NCBI GenBank assembly: GCA_020650975.1
Contig: JAIPMN010001568.1
Span: 1 to 31,561, forward strand
Direction: 5' to 3'
Origin: Apostichopus californicus
Taxonomy: Eukaryota > Echinodermata > Holothuroidea > Aspidochirotida > Stichopodidae
Length of the DNA stretch: 31,561 nt
Part shown: positions 11,290 through 21,293 of the stretch, one piece after another
Layout of the letters: every line of letters begins with the position of its first letter
Position numbering within the stretch: the stretch's first letter is position 1
Notes under the pieces: model-generated
What the model saw: only the letters and a program-made list of their open reading frames with translations
Databases searched by the model: none
What the model was told of the DNA's origin: nothing
Program-made: the position numbers and the translations under genes

Positions 11290-12500
11290 TTAGGACCTCT
11301 AAATGTGTGAATTATTTAGAACTATAATTAGAGAGATGTGTAAACACCATGACAACTCAACCTTAGCTTAGTAACTCATTTCTGCATGTTATGCTAAGCT
11401 AACATTCAATATTGAATGATGCAGCATGTCTCCAGGTCTGCCTATATACCATTGAAGTAAGTATAATTATTACCGCAGGGCATTTAATCTGCCTTCAACA
11501 TCTACTAGCAATTGAGTAAAGAAGACCTATCATTCTGGGATCTCTTAATCATGATGAAATTTCCAGTAATGGAGAGATGTAAAGCACCCTGAAGACTATA
11601 AACTAAATTGATAACTCTTTCCTGCATGTTTTGCTAAGAAAGCATGTAAATGTATCACGCTAGCATTAAATAAATGCATGTATTCCGCGTCTGTCTATAT
11701 AATTAACACTAACCCTTTTGAAAACCTCATTACTGTGGTCATTTGTTTACTGTGATGAACAGCTAAAGAGATAACCTTGATAAACATAAATGCAGCATTG
11801 TTATGAACGCAGGATTCTGCATCTGGGACACTATGATTTAGTGGGGGACGCAAAATCTCCTTTTTGGAGAAACACACCCCAAGTACAGACACCTACAACT
11901 ACGCCTATACTGTATGCAAAAACATAAAACACATCTTTGATTTGAACATCTTTTTTTCTTTCTTTTCAAAGTACAACAATTGCTTCTCAAGAAAACCAAC
12001 ATTTCTTGCAATCCTACAGCTCTGACTAAATTTGTTAGAAAACAAGTAATTCATAACAATCAACTGCAAGGTACAGAGTTAGGAACATCACCTTTTACAA
12101 TTTTTAAGACGTTGCGTCCCTTTTAAAATCCTAGTAACAATACTGTCAGTGGATTGTTATAATTCTGTATCATCACATGTTGTTTTGAATGTTTTCGTTG
12201 TTACATAGATAACACATTAATGTAGCAGAACCAGCCCTATAGATGAATATCTTCCCATGCATGTCTGCCTATAGCAGTATTTGATATTTACGTATTGTAC
12301 GTACCACACGCATAGTATTCTACTACTCTCAATACCAAAACTGACTAGGACAAAACCTCACTAGACTTGTATCTTGTAATTGTTTCTAACTATGGACAGA
12401 TATAAATCACCCTGACAACTAAAACTAAATTGATGACTCTCTACTGCATGTTTTACTAATACTTAGAATATGATCCTGCCAGCTCCTAAAGCTAACGTTT
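11290..12500. repeat. Old segmental repeat, three diverged copies of about 170 bp
   Basis: The anchor ctgcatgtt.t(g/a)ct(a)a occurs at 11382, 11622 and 12444. Each copy is preceded by a (ga)gaga(t)atg-like block, a caccctga(c/a)(g)act block and a (t)aaattgat.actc-like block. The first two copies are 240 bp apart; the third is 822 bp further on. Confidence 0.55.
11972..12045 (+). CDS. Weak internal exon candidate
   Basis: A long pyrimidine tract (ctttttttctttcttttcaaag) precedes a 74-bp segment open in the frame QQLLLKKTNISCNPTALT then KFVRKQ, ending at a donor-like CAA|GTAATT. Phase runs 1 to 0. The other two frames are open for only 17-18 codons before stops. A polypyrimidine tract in AT-rich DNA is weak evidence alone, and the peptide is not recognised. 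Confidence 0.22.
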
Positions 12501-12614
12501 CACTCAAAAAGAATCTGCTGGTAAAATGCAATCCTCCAAAAGTTTTATCTTTCATATTCTTCTATTGTTATTCAAATGCTATCTAACTATGTCTTCTTGT
12601 TTTGCCTTTTTCAG

Positions 12615-12716
12615 TTATATGTCATATGGTGTAAAATTCACTTTACCACAAAACTACCAAATGCTTCATTATACATCTTTGACCCTTTTTTTGGTACTTC
12701 ATATGTTATGACTTAG
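12615..12716 (+). CDS. Weak terminal exon candidate
   Basis: A strong acceptor (cttgttttgcctttttcag) leads into 33 open codons, LYVIWCKIHFTTKLPNASLY then IFDPFFGTSYVMT, and a TAG. A second frame is open for a similar distance (SYGVKFTLPQNYQ), so the frame is ambiguous. No clear poly(A) signal follows. Confidence 0.2.
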   Translation, partial: LYVIWCKIHFTTKLPNASLYIFDPFFGTSYVMT

Positions 12717-12719
12717 TGA

Positions 12720-14500
12720 CTCCACTGAGGCAATAAGGCATACATATACTGAAACAAGATCTTAAACTGGTGTATGCTTGACTTTTCCTTGAACAAATTT
12801 TCATTATTACAAAGGTTATCCTTGATCCTGAAGATTAATAAAACATGTTACATAGCTAGCTAGGTTAAGCTGGTCAGCTTGCAACAAAACTTCCAATTGC
12901 ATCTTGCAGCATGTGAAACTGACCATTCCCAAAAAAATTAATGGAACAGATGGCTCTATAAATACGTCGAGAGTGACGTATGCTAACGTATTAAGTTGAG
13001 CTAACTTTTGCAGCATGTTTTGTTGAAATGTTCCCTATGTTTACAAGATTTGTCATGGTTTCCCCTGCCAGTATATTATTTAAGTACAATAAATACTTGG
13101 CGTTGATTCAAAGCTAAACTGTCTACAACTTATGACATATGGCAACCATAAGTTTTCGCTAAAATTTGCATTGTCGAATGTGAATATATTAATGCATAGT
13201 TTGCTCTAATCTTGGGGCAGCCCAGTAACAACAGTTAATTTTTGTAGCGTATTCCACAACTGTGACTGTGGTATATTTTGGTGTAGCATATTACATCACA
13301 ACTTCCATATATCAGACAATTCAAAAGACAAAGGTCCTCACGACTATCAAGTTGCTATGTGATATCTCAACACTTAGCCTAGGCTTATTTTCATAACAGA
13401 TGAACCTACTGTTGTAAGCCTACTCTGTTTTGCATGTGATAATGATAATGTTAACTGGTATGGCTATTTACCAAGTATTAATTTTCTTTTAATCGCGTCA
13501 GATAAATCAGTACTCGCTAGCATTCACAAGGAATGTTACCATAGTTACATTAACTAATGTGGTGGATGGAAGCATATGGTTGCTGAGGATACTTTTTCCA
13601 GTATCTAGCGGTAACCGTGGGTAACTTATTTTGACCTGCAGTCTGATTCCTAGTTTTGCAGGCAGACATTAAATTGTTATTCACATCCACAAAGAACATC
13701 CCTAATTACATGAAAGTCATGATGAGTCACTTCTAAACATCAACTCTGGCATTATTATAAACACTGCAAAGACTACAAGCATATTTAAATTTCCTGTACA
13801 ATTCAGACATTAAGTAAACAGGCTGTGCATGCAAACACATTTGAACCATTGCAAATGGTGATCAAAAGTTGCCAGAAAGTAGAAGCAACATCTCTGACAA
13901 TTACCATTTTTATTTCCTTTCAAAATTAGATTCTTTGCTGAAAAGAAGTAGTCGAAACTTTTGAATAAAAAATAACCTGCATATCTGAAGGGACAATAGG
14001 TCATTGCCGGACAAGAACCCCATATTTTGAAATATAAACCCAAAAACTGAATATCTATACTAAAAGTACTAATGTACTATATTTATATACAAAACACATA
14101 ATTGCTTTGACTACAAAGGAAGCTCGAACTTTGACCTTTCCCTAAGGAAATGTCTTCAATAGGTAACAATATGTTTAGTTTTCAAAGCATATCTGATGTT
14201 GTATATTACCTTACACTTTGACTAGACAGTATCTATTCTAAGAATGATATGCTACCATGTCATGTACTATACCAGGTCATGTGTGTGCATGTATGTGTGT
14301 GTGCTTTTCCTTTTGATCGGGTGCACCAAAAAGTACGCTAGTGGTCGTTCCCCTATTACTGCAACTTTCGAATAAAGTCATGATATGACATTCAACTCGG
14401 AAAGATTTGCCGAAACACACGTCACCGACAAAAGTTTGAGGAATTACAGGATGCATCATGGGAAATATGTTAACAATTCTCGATTTTCCTTAAAAGTGAC
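12720..14500. other. Noncoding stretch, no gene recognised
   Basis: AT-rich unique sequence with no convincing splice-bounded frame. A short TG-rich microsatellite-like patch lies at 14279-14304. Confidence 0.55.
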
Positions 14501-14525
14501 CCCTGGATGATCAACCTTTATATAA

Positions 14526-14765
14526 AGCATAAAACAAAAGGTCAAGCCGTTTGATCTCAAGTGCTCACTTCCAAGGAGAAATCCCACTCCATTTGGCAGA
14601 TCTGCATTGAAAACGTTTCATCTGGAGAATCAATTAACATCCGAGGGAGCGATGATTCAAAGAGACAGAGACCACTGCCTTGGGTTTTTCTCCTCGCGTG
14701 ACAACTATTCGAGGCAGGAGCGTTTTACCCAAGACCTGCTTGTCCATGCTCATCAAAACCATTCC
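14526..14765 (+). CDS. Coding-like island, possible exon ending in a donor
   Basis: The plus strand is open for 80 codons from 14526 to a donor-like CATTCC|GTAAGCTC, in phase 0. Recognisable segments are FHLENQLTSEGAMIQRDRD, FFSSRDNYSRQERFTQDLL and VHAHQNHS. GC and CpG content rise above the flanks. The true 5' border is unknown: a good candidate is the acceptor gaggcag before GAGCGT at 14718, which would leave a 48-bp exon in phase 0. A TATATAAAG motif sits at 14519-14527, so a promoter and 5' UTR are also possible. The minus strand is open over the same bases (14634-14762). The exit phase matches the exon at 18551. Confidence 0.33.
14634..14762 (-). CDS. Competing small ORF on the opposite strand
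   Basis: Starts ATG in a good context (acggaATGg) and runs 42 codons: MVLMSMDKQVLGKTLLPRIV, VTRGEKPKAVVSVSLNHRS, then LGC and TAA. The composition is protein-like. A donor (CTTGG|GTAAAAC) could end a first coding exon after 11 codons. It cannot easily coexist as coding with the plus-strand reading; I cannot choose on sequence alone. Confidence 0.25.
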   Translation of the reverse strand: MVLMSMDKQVLGKTLLPRIVVTRGEKPKAVVSVSLNHRSLGC

Positions 14766-15345
14766 GTAAGCTCTTGATCATGTTGTGTAAAAAAATCATT
14801 CATGTCTTAGTTTATCCAGAGGAGATCATTTGACGGATTTCATTCATTAGAAGGACTCAACTTTGGGAGTCGAGGGAAAGTTAAAGGCCATTGCTTACAA
14901 GGACTAGTGTGTTCTTCTCAAATGATAAAACTTGATGCTTTCCAGATTCCAAAAACAAAAAAAATTAATAAACGATGAGGATGCTCTCATTTGGGTAATG
15001 ACTCAGACCGAGGTAGCATAGACGTAATATCTCACTCGCCATGCAGAAAGTCTTAATTTACTGATTCAAGTTAATTTATCTAAACATGACACAATCTTAT
15101 CCTGACCTTCAAGAACTACAGAAATCCTCAGAGCTATACTGCGAGTGCAGCAATCTTGCTATACTGGGTTTACAAACATGATGGCACAACCATGAAACCA
15201 TGAATAAAAAACAAAGAAAACTTGAATAAACATTCAGCCTGTGATTCAAGTCTGTTGGAGGTCAGCTTAAGGTCAAATCCACATGAAGTTGCACATGCAA
15301 TATATTTACATCACTGATAAGTGTCCTCAGAGGAACGCCACGCTT

Positions 15346-15361
15346 CCCCCCCCCCCCCCCC
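15346..15361. repeat. C16 homopolymer
   Basis: The longest mononucleotide run in the window. Confidence 0.97.
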
Positions 15362-15871
15362 AATAAAAGTGTCAGAAAGGAACAGAATTTAGTTATCCAC
15401 CCTTATTATTATCTGCGATTCAGAAATCTTCCACTGTCAGGATTTATTAGTATTATTAAATCTACTTTATTATTCTCACAGCTGTAATGAAGGAGCCAAC
15501 CCATTGCGATGTTTGACCAACACAAACATTTGACGACTGTCGTGGGTGATTGAGCCTGCTGAGATGAGGTATACTGAAGGATCCAAGATATGGTGGATCA
15601 GAATGGCTCGAGAGGCATGGTGGGGGTGGGGGGGGGAGGTATGCAGTAAACTGAAATGTCCTTGTTCAGTATGTCTGTACATGGTTCCAAATATTACAAC
15701 TATTAAAAGAACAAAGTTCTCTGTAAATTTCCCTCTTCAAACGAACACTACCAAGAAAGCCAATACAGGTGTTTTATACCCATTCTGTAGGTCACTCGTC
15801 CTCCCAAATGACCCCCATGACATTATCTCTGTGATTTATTTAACCAGACTTTATTTCTTTCACAATTATCA

Positions 15872-15891
15872 CCCCCCCCCCCAAAAAAAAA
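15872..15891. repeat. C11 followed by A9
   Basis: Two adjacent homopolymers, C11 then about nine A. Confidence 0.9.
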
Positions 15892-15953
15892 ATTGCACAA
15901 CTATCAGTGCTTTGCTGAAAAGGAAAGAATAAAATTATGCACAATGTACTCAC

Positions 15954-16002
15954 CTCTACTTCTTTTTGTGATTTTGTCAATCATTAAGGATGCCTCTTCA
16001 AC
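15954..16002 (-). CDS. Putative internal exon, spectrin-like helical segment
   Basis: This is the cleanest splice-bounded segment in the window. On the minus strand an excellent acceptor (tttttctttttctctcgcag) precedes 49 bp, followed by a textbook donor AG|GTGAGTAC. Only one frame is open, phase 0, reading VEEASLMIDKITKRSR and ending one base into the next codon. The peptide is a charged amphipathic helix. Joined after the exon at 16640-16674 it reads ...AGCSDQ-VEEASLMIDK..., resembling the helix-B loop helix-C junction of spectrin repeats (a short turn after 'AG', then a new helix). That family assignment is inference; the gene is not recognised. Confidence 0.6.
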
Positions 16003-16639
16003 CTGCGAGAGAAAAAGAAAAAAATTTGCGACATGAATTACCAAAGACTTTACCCAACTCTGCGATGACCTAATTTAGATGATGTATTCTGGTACCAGGG
16101 GCTTAAATACAAAACGTCAGATTTTGACAATCAAGCATTTCAGTTTGTAGGTACGTGTTTCCTTTAAAAATAATACATTTTTTTTGGTAGCAGCCACAAA
16201 CTAAACCTACAGTAACTACCACAGCAGTTACCTATCAAGCTGGATCGATGCCTTAATGCACATGTTCACCTGATCTTCTGGAATTTGGGAAAACAACCAG
16301 TTATTTTCCATTCGAGAAAAATTTGAGAAATAATTGCCCTAAAAACGTCTCTCAGTTTTAGTTTATTTGCAGTATCCAGTCCCTGAGGCCATATCGTGGG
16401 AGAAACCTTAGAAATAAAGCTGTTACTGCTCTCCCATCCCTACACAACTGCTGTTTGCTAATCCATGACAACTCTGAGCCACCTGCGAGTTTACTGGTGT
16501 TGACCAAATCACACCTTTGCACATAACAGATAAAAAAAAATATAAGAAAATATCTTGACAAATTTGATTGTTTCTCATCTTTGTTCACTCTTTCTCTCTG
16601 TTGACATCCAAGTTTCATCAGGAAGCCAGACTGGGTCAC

Positions 16640-16674
16640 CTGATCAGAACAACCTGCTTTAGCCAGCTCCTCGG
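16640..16674 (-). CDS. Putative 35-bp internal exon, spectrin-like
   Basis: On the minus strand the acceptor ctgatgctgctgtag follows a branch-like ttactgac, and the donor is CAG|GTGACC. In the frame that enters at phase 1 it reads (A)EELAKAGCSDQ and leaves at phase 0, which fits the only frame of the exon at 15954-16002. The phase also fits the exit of 24130-24198, giving ...IVTA-AEELAKAG.... A plus-strand exon is an alternative: acceptor ctctgttgacatccaag, 16613-16689, donor CAG|GTCAGT, reading RLGHLIRTTCFSQLLGYSS. The alternative has a similar splice score by eye, so strand is uncertain. Confidence 0.42.
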
Positions 16675-16829
16675 CTACAGCAGCATCAGGTCAGTAACCC
16701 TAAGGACACATTTGGGTCGTCTCACAAACAAATTTGATTAGCCTCAATTGTTGATTTGATAGGAGTCTTTCCCCTGGGTCATTTACTCTGCTTCCTTATC
16801 CTTTCTTTTTCGCTGTTCAAAATCACTAG

Positions 16830-17227
16830 AAAAGTTTCTTAGAAGCCAGAACATGAGTTATCCTAACACTGACATCAAATTTGAAATAAACAGCTTAGGT
16901 TTCTCTTGGTCTCGACAACAAGTAGCGCACCACCATCACCTAGGACGGAAATTTGGTGATAATATATGCAAATTGAAATTGCGAGTAAAAGAATATGACC
17001 CAATTTCTTCAAGTAAAGCCCTGCCAAGAATTGGCGGCACTAAATGAGGAATAAAATTCCAGTGCAGGGACATAGCGTTCGGTTTTAACGTGGCGTTTTC
17101 TATCCATGTGACTGCAAAAGGATCTCTTCTAAGGTACCCAAGGGGCATTACACAAATAGCCAGAGAACGTGAATCTTTATGCCTAACAATCTACGGTTCC
17201 AGCATGAAAAATAGGCCAAGGTGCTGA
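16830..17227 (+). pseudogene. Decayed coding-like frame, possible galectin-like remnant
   Basis: One plus-strand frame runs about 131 codons with a single internal stop (TGA 17045-17047). Before the stop it reads MSYPNTDIKFEINSLGF... and LRVKEYDPISSSKALPRIGG; after it FQCRDIAFGFNVAFSIHV and ITQIARERESLCLTIYGSS. The DIAFxFNxxF pattern matches the start of the galectin carbohydrate-recognition motif in spacing, but the sugar-binding His and Arg positions are Gly and Ala here. A minus-strand frame over 16936-17148 is also open (WIENATLKPNAMSLHWNF), so the reading may be coincidental. Confidence 0.2.
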
Positions 17228-17413
17228 ATTACTGACAATGCTGAAATATTCTCCGATAAGCTCTTTCTCAACTGCTCGATCAATCCGTGCTATGATTGAA
17301 GCTAGATGTAGCCCATGATGAAAGATAAATGGCAGGGAACATTCATAGCTAAACACTACTATAGTGAAAAGGGGGGGGGGATGAACATTAATTGGAAAGA
17401 TGGGAGTAACACA
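17183..17413 (-). CDS. Possible terminal exon, 76 codons, unknown protein
   Basis: On the minus strand an exceptionally long pyrimidine tract ending cccttgctacag opens a frame of 76 codons to TAG. It crosses a G10/C10 run (PPP in translation) and then reads HHGLHLASIIARIDRAVEKE, LIGEYFSIVSNSAPWPIF. A second acceptor just after the C run (cttttcactatag, before 17356) would give the same frame without the homopolymer. A pure C10 inside a coding exon is unlikely, so the shorter exon, or no exon at all, is preferred. Confidence 0.27.
   Translation of the reverse strand, partial: CVTPIFPINVHPPPLFTIVVFSYECSLPFIFHHGLHLASIIARIDRAVEKELIGEYFSIVSNSAPWPIFHAGTVDC
17371..17380. repeat. G10 homopolymer
   Basis: Ten G after gtgaaaa; a second purine block (gagggaggggggagagagagac) follows at 17429-17450. 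Confidence 0.95.
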
Positions 17414-18034
17414 CTGTAGCAAGGGAAAGAGGGAGGGGGGAGAGAGAGACAATGTCATACAAAGGGGGATGTGTGACCTACATGAAGCTAATTTATCCAA
17501 CATGAAATTCTGCCATTTTGGTTTTGTCTGCATCGTGTTTATAGTCTACTTTAAAACTATATCCCTCATTCTGATGCATTCCACAAGTTTTAATCACTTT
17601 TATCAATCACTTTTACAGATTAAGTACTTCAATTTATAATAGATTAAGTAAAGTATGAAAAACTGAAAATGAGTAATTGCTTGTTTTACCTGATCAGGTA
17701 CTTAGCTAAAATATAATAATACATCCAACCAGTGGTAAGTCATGTCATCAGAATCATCTCTACGTGAAATGTACATGTATCTAGCCAATTTTGTTGCTTT
17801 GTACAATTCAAATTGTCTTAATTTCTGATAACTTAAATTCACAATGAAGCAGCTTAGATCACTTCATTTAGCTTTAAATATAATAATTAAATTGATTTTA
17901 ACTAGTATTTTCTAAATTTTCTATTTCCATCAGTCTTCACAATTGCAAAACTTAAAGTATTATTACATAAGTGAACATCACCATTTTGGAATCAAACACC
18001 AAAATCAAATCTTATTCTTTAGGTGTGATATCAC

Positions 18035-18050
18035 TGCATGCATGCATGCA
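18035..18050. repeat. (TGCA)4 microsatellite
   Basis: Four TGCA units; the tract is its own reverse complement. Confidence 0.95.
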
Positions 18051-18404
18051 GGAACCTAAATGTGTTTAATTTCTTTGAAGATGGTACTACTGAATACTCA
18101 ATATAAAAGTGCACATCAACTTCCAAATAAAATGCAATATTAATGACTGAATACTGTAACACCTGATCCAGTCAGCCAATCAAATTGCAATTCTACTCAA
18201 TAAAACACTACATTTGCAGCTTGCCAGATTCTGTTTGTAAACACTCTGACACCCTTGAACTAGCGACGATGCTCCCTCGTTGAGTAAACAAACAAGGCAG
18301 CGTCCCTCGCCGATGGCCATTCATGTGCAAAATTATACTTAGAGACACAGAGATTTCAGTACTACATATAAATATATCAATAACAAAAGAAAAAAAAATA
18401 GTCT

Positions 18405-18432
18405 CACACACACACACACACACACACACACA
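18405..18432. repeat. (CA)14 microsatellite
   Basis: Fourteen perfect CA units, likely length-polymorphic. Confidence 0.97.
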
Positions 18433-18550
18433 AATTGAGTCATGTTACCAACATTCTGTTTCAGTTAAAACTATAAGTACAGTTGTGTATTTATATATCA
18501 TAGACAGCAATAAAGTAAACAGACAGATGTAATAGCCAATTATATCACAG

Positions 18551-18741
18551 CTAATACTACTGCAAGATATCTATGTTAACTTAAGACCACATGCAGTTAA
18601 CTGCAGTTTAATAGACTTGACTCACGACCACAATTCTCCAAGTATTAATTTACTGCGGTCTGAGTACGGGGAGATACTACAGTTAACATACAGGGCTGGT
18701 ACATCCTCCTACACCCATGCAGCAGTCCACTTTCACACCAG
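18551..18741 (+). CDS. Putative internal exon, unknown protein
   Basis: The plus strand is open from 18532 to 18743. With the acceptor caattatatcacag at 18550 and the strong donor ACCAG|GTGAAGT, the exon is 191 bp, phase 0 to 2. It reads LILLQDIYVNLRPHAVNCSL, IDLTHDHNSPSINLLRSEYG, EILQLTYRAGTSSYTHAAV and HFHT. GC content is raised and the composition is protein-like; no family is recognised. The acceptor is weak in pyrimidines. The entry phase fits the donor at 14765 and the exit phase fits the acceptor at 18960. The minus strand carries a competing Cys-rich frame at 18645-18806. Confidence 0.42.
18592..18605. repeat. 14-bp perfect palindrome
   Basis: TGCAGTTAACTGCA equals its own reverse complement; it lies inside the proposed exon at 18551-18741. 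Confidence 0.9.
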
Positions 18742-18806
18742 GTGAAGTCGGCTTCAAACAGCTCATCAGTACAGGCTCGACATTCCATGAAACACTCTAG
18801 ATTCAT
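18645..18806 (-). CDS. Competing Cys-rich small ORF
   Basis: An ATG-to-TAA frame of 53 codons on the minus strand: MNLECFMECRACTDELFEAD, FTWCESGLLHGCRRMYQPCM, then LTVVSPRTQTAVN. Six cysteines fall in the first 40 residues (C5, C9, C12, C23, C31, C38 approximately), which could suggest a small disulfide or zinc fold. There is no signal peptide at this start. It overlaps the plus-strand exon at 18551-18741; only one is likely coding, and the plus reading has the better splice donor. Confidence 0.28.
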   Translation of the reverse strand: MNLECFMECRACTDELFEADFTWCESGLLHGCRRMYQPCMLTVVSPRTQTAVN

Positions 18807-18960
18807 CGTAAAATGTCGTTGACCAAGAAATTAAAAAGTGCAATGCTCTTGACAGCAGCCTGCTCAAGCTTCACTGCTTGCACGCACTCTCACACTTAAT
18901 GCCTTCACACATATATAATATGGGAACCCTATCAATGCTGTCCTTCCACTGTACTTTCAG

Positions 18961-19015
18961 CGTTCCAAGGGCTACAGGCGATTCATATCAACAAAAACCA
19001 AGCAAAGGGCCTTGA
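18961..19015 (+). CDS. Putative terminal exon
   Basis: A strong acceptor (gtccttccactgtactttcag) follows a 219-bp intron from the donor at 18742. Joined in phase 2 it adds Ser then VPRATGDSYQQKPSKGP and a TGA. All three frames of this exon stop within 21 codons (one reads FQGLQAIHINKNQAKGLELI), so it is terminal in any frame. No close AATAAA is seen; the nearest is at 19864. Confidence 0.35.
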
Positions 19016-19019
19016 ATTA

Positions 19020-20140
19020 ATTTAAAAAGCCTACAAGGAATGCACATGTAGCAATCGCAGGGCAAATAGGAGGTGTATCGCTGAAAAATAACATGCCAAA
19101 ATATTAATTGGTTTAACTACCGACAGTACAAAGGCTGCAGCTTAAGTGCCAAAAGCAATGGTTTAATTTCCCAGAGATATGCTTTCACTCGGGAGTAACT
19201 GCATAAATTGCACCGGTATGATCTAGCTAACACTCTATAGACTCAACAATCATTGGGTTTAATGAAGGGAGGTCATTAATTTTAATGCCACTGTAATTTG
19301 GTTCGTATCAATAAGGTATATTTGAACCACTAATGTTATCAAAATTTACACTTTTAATGGCCAGGGAAATGAAGGTTGAGGGATTTCAAAAATCACCAAC
19401 TCAAGTAGCCGGTGCGTCCTTGAGCCATGTTTCATGACATTTATTTCGTAAAAATGATCAAAGTTATTTTAAGGATAAGGATCGGTAGAGAAATGTGACT
19501 GCACCTGACTGAGCTTGAGTAGAAGGTAACAACTTGGTAAATCTTGGTATGAAATAACAATTACTAAAAAAAAATTAAAATTATATTATTCTAAAACAAC
19601 CTCTAAACTTATGCAAATCACAAGAAATCTTGGCAATGCAAATTTCCCCATGCACTGATAGTAGTAAAGTATGCATTGACTGCACATGTATGAATACAAG
19701 TCATTTAAAGGAAATAAGAATTAACTAGTAGGTAAGGAGACATGCTTCGGATGTTACGATTCTCATGATGTCATTATTAACATGAAATTGACTGTACACT
19801 GTCTGGTCTTATTCTTCCTTTGTTATGTTTATAACTATTTTAACAATGAGACTGCTATTACGGAATAAACTGAGATTAATATCAAGAATTTTGACGTTTC
19901 CCAATCATAACTTGTTAGTCTCTACCAAAATTTTGGTTTGCCATGATCTTGCAAAATACATACAAGGGTCAAAATCTCCTGTGATGAGAGAATTTATGAC
20001 TTTAAACCTGAAACAGTAGCTCCCAAAACATTACAAGGAAAAGATAGAACATATTACTACGACATACAGTGCTTAAGTAAATACATATTGTATATCCATT
20101 GTATCATATGCCATATTTTCTACTTCATCTTTCATCTTTC
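19020..20140. other. Noncoding stretch, no gene recognised
   Basis: AT-rich; a 64-codon open frame at 19825-20019 has no splice support. Could hold 3' UTR of the preceding candidate, with AATAAA at 19864-19869. Confidence 0.5.
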
Positions 20141-20144
20141 AAAG

Positions 20145-20491
20145 ATCAAATTTCTCAACTACTTCCATGGATCAATTTCATCATGATTCTTAACAAATGT
20201 TTCAAGAAAAGACAACAAATTCAAAAGCAGTTGCAAAGACTTGAAAGGTTCTCGAAGACGGAAAAGAGAAAAATGTATCTTGCCATTCAACTCAAGGCTA
20301 TAGTGATATGTCATGGTTATGAATCAATGAAGACTGAAATCAACTTTGGCAAGTTCAATTTTGATTTTCAATTATCCTGCCAGATCAGAAGACTAGAGCC
20401 AGTCAACTTAATGGAACATATTTTCCAGCATGTCAAAGATGCTTTTTTTCTTGGGACCTTCCCTCAAAATAATTCTATTCAATTTGCGTAG
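20145..20491 (+). CDS. Long open segment, possible exon or ORF
   Basis: The longest open frame in the window (130 codons from the ATG at 20099, or about 115 codons after the acceptor-like catctttcatctttcaaag at 20144) ends at TAG. It reads KKRQQIQKQLQRLERFSKTE, then YLAIQLKAIVICHGYESMKT, then QIRRLEPVNLMEHIFQHV and a tail FLGTFPQNNSIQFA. The basic glutamine-rich start could form a helix. In AT-rich DNA a frame this long in 31 kb is not far from chance expectation. No domain or retroelement motif is recognised and no poly(A) signal is close behind. Confidence 0.33.
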
Positions 20492-20639
20492 TAATGACAG
20501 TTGTTGCCCAAGAAGAAAATGAAAAATGAAATATCTTTGGGAAGAAAACAATTGTGTCCCATAAATTCAAGAAACTTAATGTAACTTAACAAGATTCACA
20601 TGTTCCTTATTAGTTGCGTAATGAAACATTTCGTGTATA

Positions 20640-20690
20640 TCACCAATCTTTCACATCCTTGTAGACTTTTACTAGATATTTATACCATCC
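20640..20690 (-). CDS. Weak terminal exon candidate
   Basis: On the minus strand a good acceptor (ttcccctgcttttttatgtttag) leads into GWYKYLVKVYKDVKDW and a TGA. Only this frame is open. Short and unsupported by a neighbour. Confidence 0.2.
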   Translation of the reverse strand, partial: GWYKYLVKVYKDVKDW

Positions 20691-21280
20691 CTAAACATAA
20701 AAAAGCAGGGGAAAATGGAACCAGAAATCCAGTTAGCTTTGTGATTCCTTGCCATACAATTAGGCTCAAAATATTGTAACTATCTGACTAATGTAGAGCA
20801 AGTGAGATAAACTTGTCCAAGAATTAAGTGAGAACCAGGAAAGATTTGTAGAAATCCCTTCATCTTCCATGTCATCAACCATTTCGTTCACTCATTTAGG
20901 ACTTTACATTATAGAATTTTAAACCAAAATTTTTCAATATTGAGAAAGAACAAATGAAGTTGAAGACCTATAGAGCCCCTTTTCAGAACTAAACTGAACT
21001 GACTTTGACCAAACTATGTTCACCAAATGAAAATCAAGGACTAGAGAATTCACAACTTAATTGTAGCTTTAATTTTGGAGTTATCGTGTTTAAAAGGGTT
21101 TCCGACTTTGATGCATGTTGACATCATGTGACCTCTAACCTCTATCAATTTCAATTGGATTTTTGCACCCACCAAGCTGAATCTACATACTATGTACGAA
21201 GTTCATGTAAGATGTACTAGTCTGTTTGTGTTATCGTGTTTACAAGATTTCCAGACTTTCATTTAAATGTTGACCGCAAA

Positions 21281-21293
21281 TGACCTTTGACCT
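21281..21293 (-). promoter_or_regulatory. Perfect DR1 nuclear-receptor motif in repeat unit 2
   Basis: tgacctttgacct is the exact reverse complement of AGGTCA-A-AGGTCA, the consensus DR1 site bound by RXR heterodimers and HNF4-type receptors. The matching site in unit 1 (21129-21141) has two changes. Binding is not implied by sequence alone. Confidence 0.5.

Larger units (their letters stand above)
17640..18540. other. Noncoding stretch with microsatellites
   Basis: AT-rich sequence holding the TGCA and CA tracts listed separately; no exon seen. Confidence 0.55.

Noticed and set aside
15546..15932. 128-codon plus-strand frame
   Set aside because: It crosses G, C and A homopolymer runs and overlaps the approach to a well-bounded minus-strand exon; composition is not protein-like.
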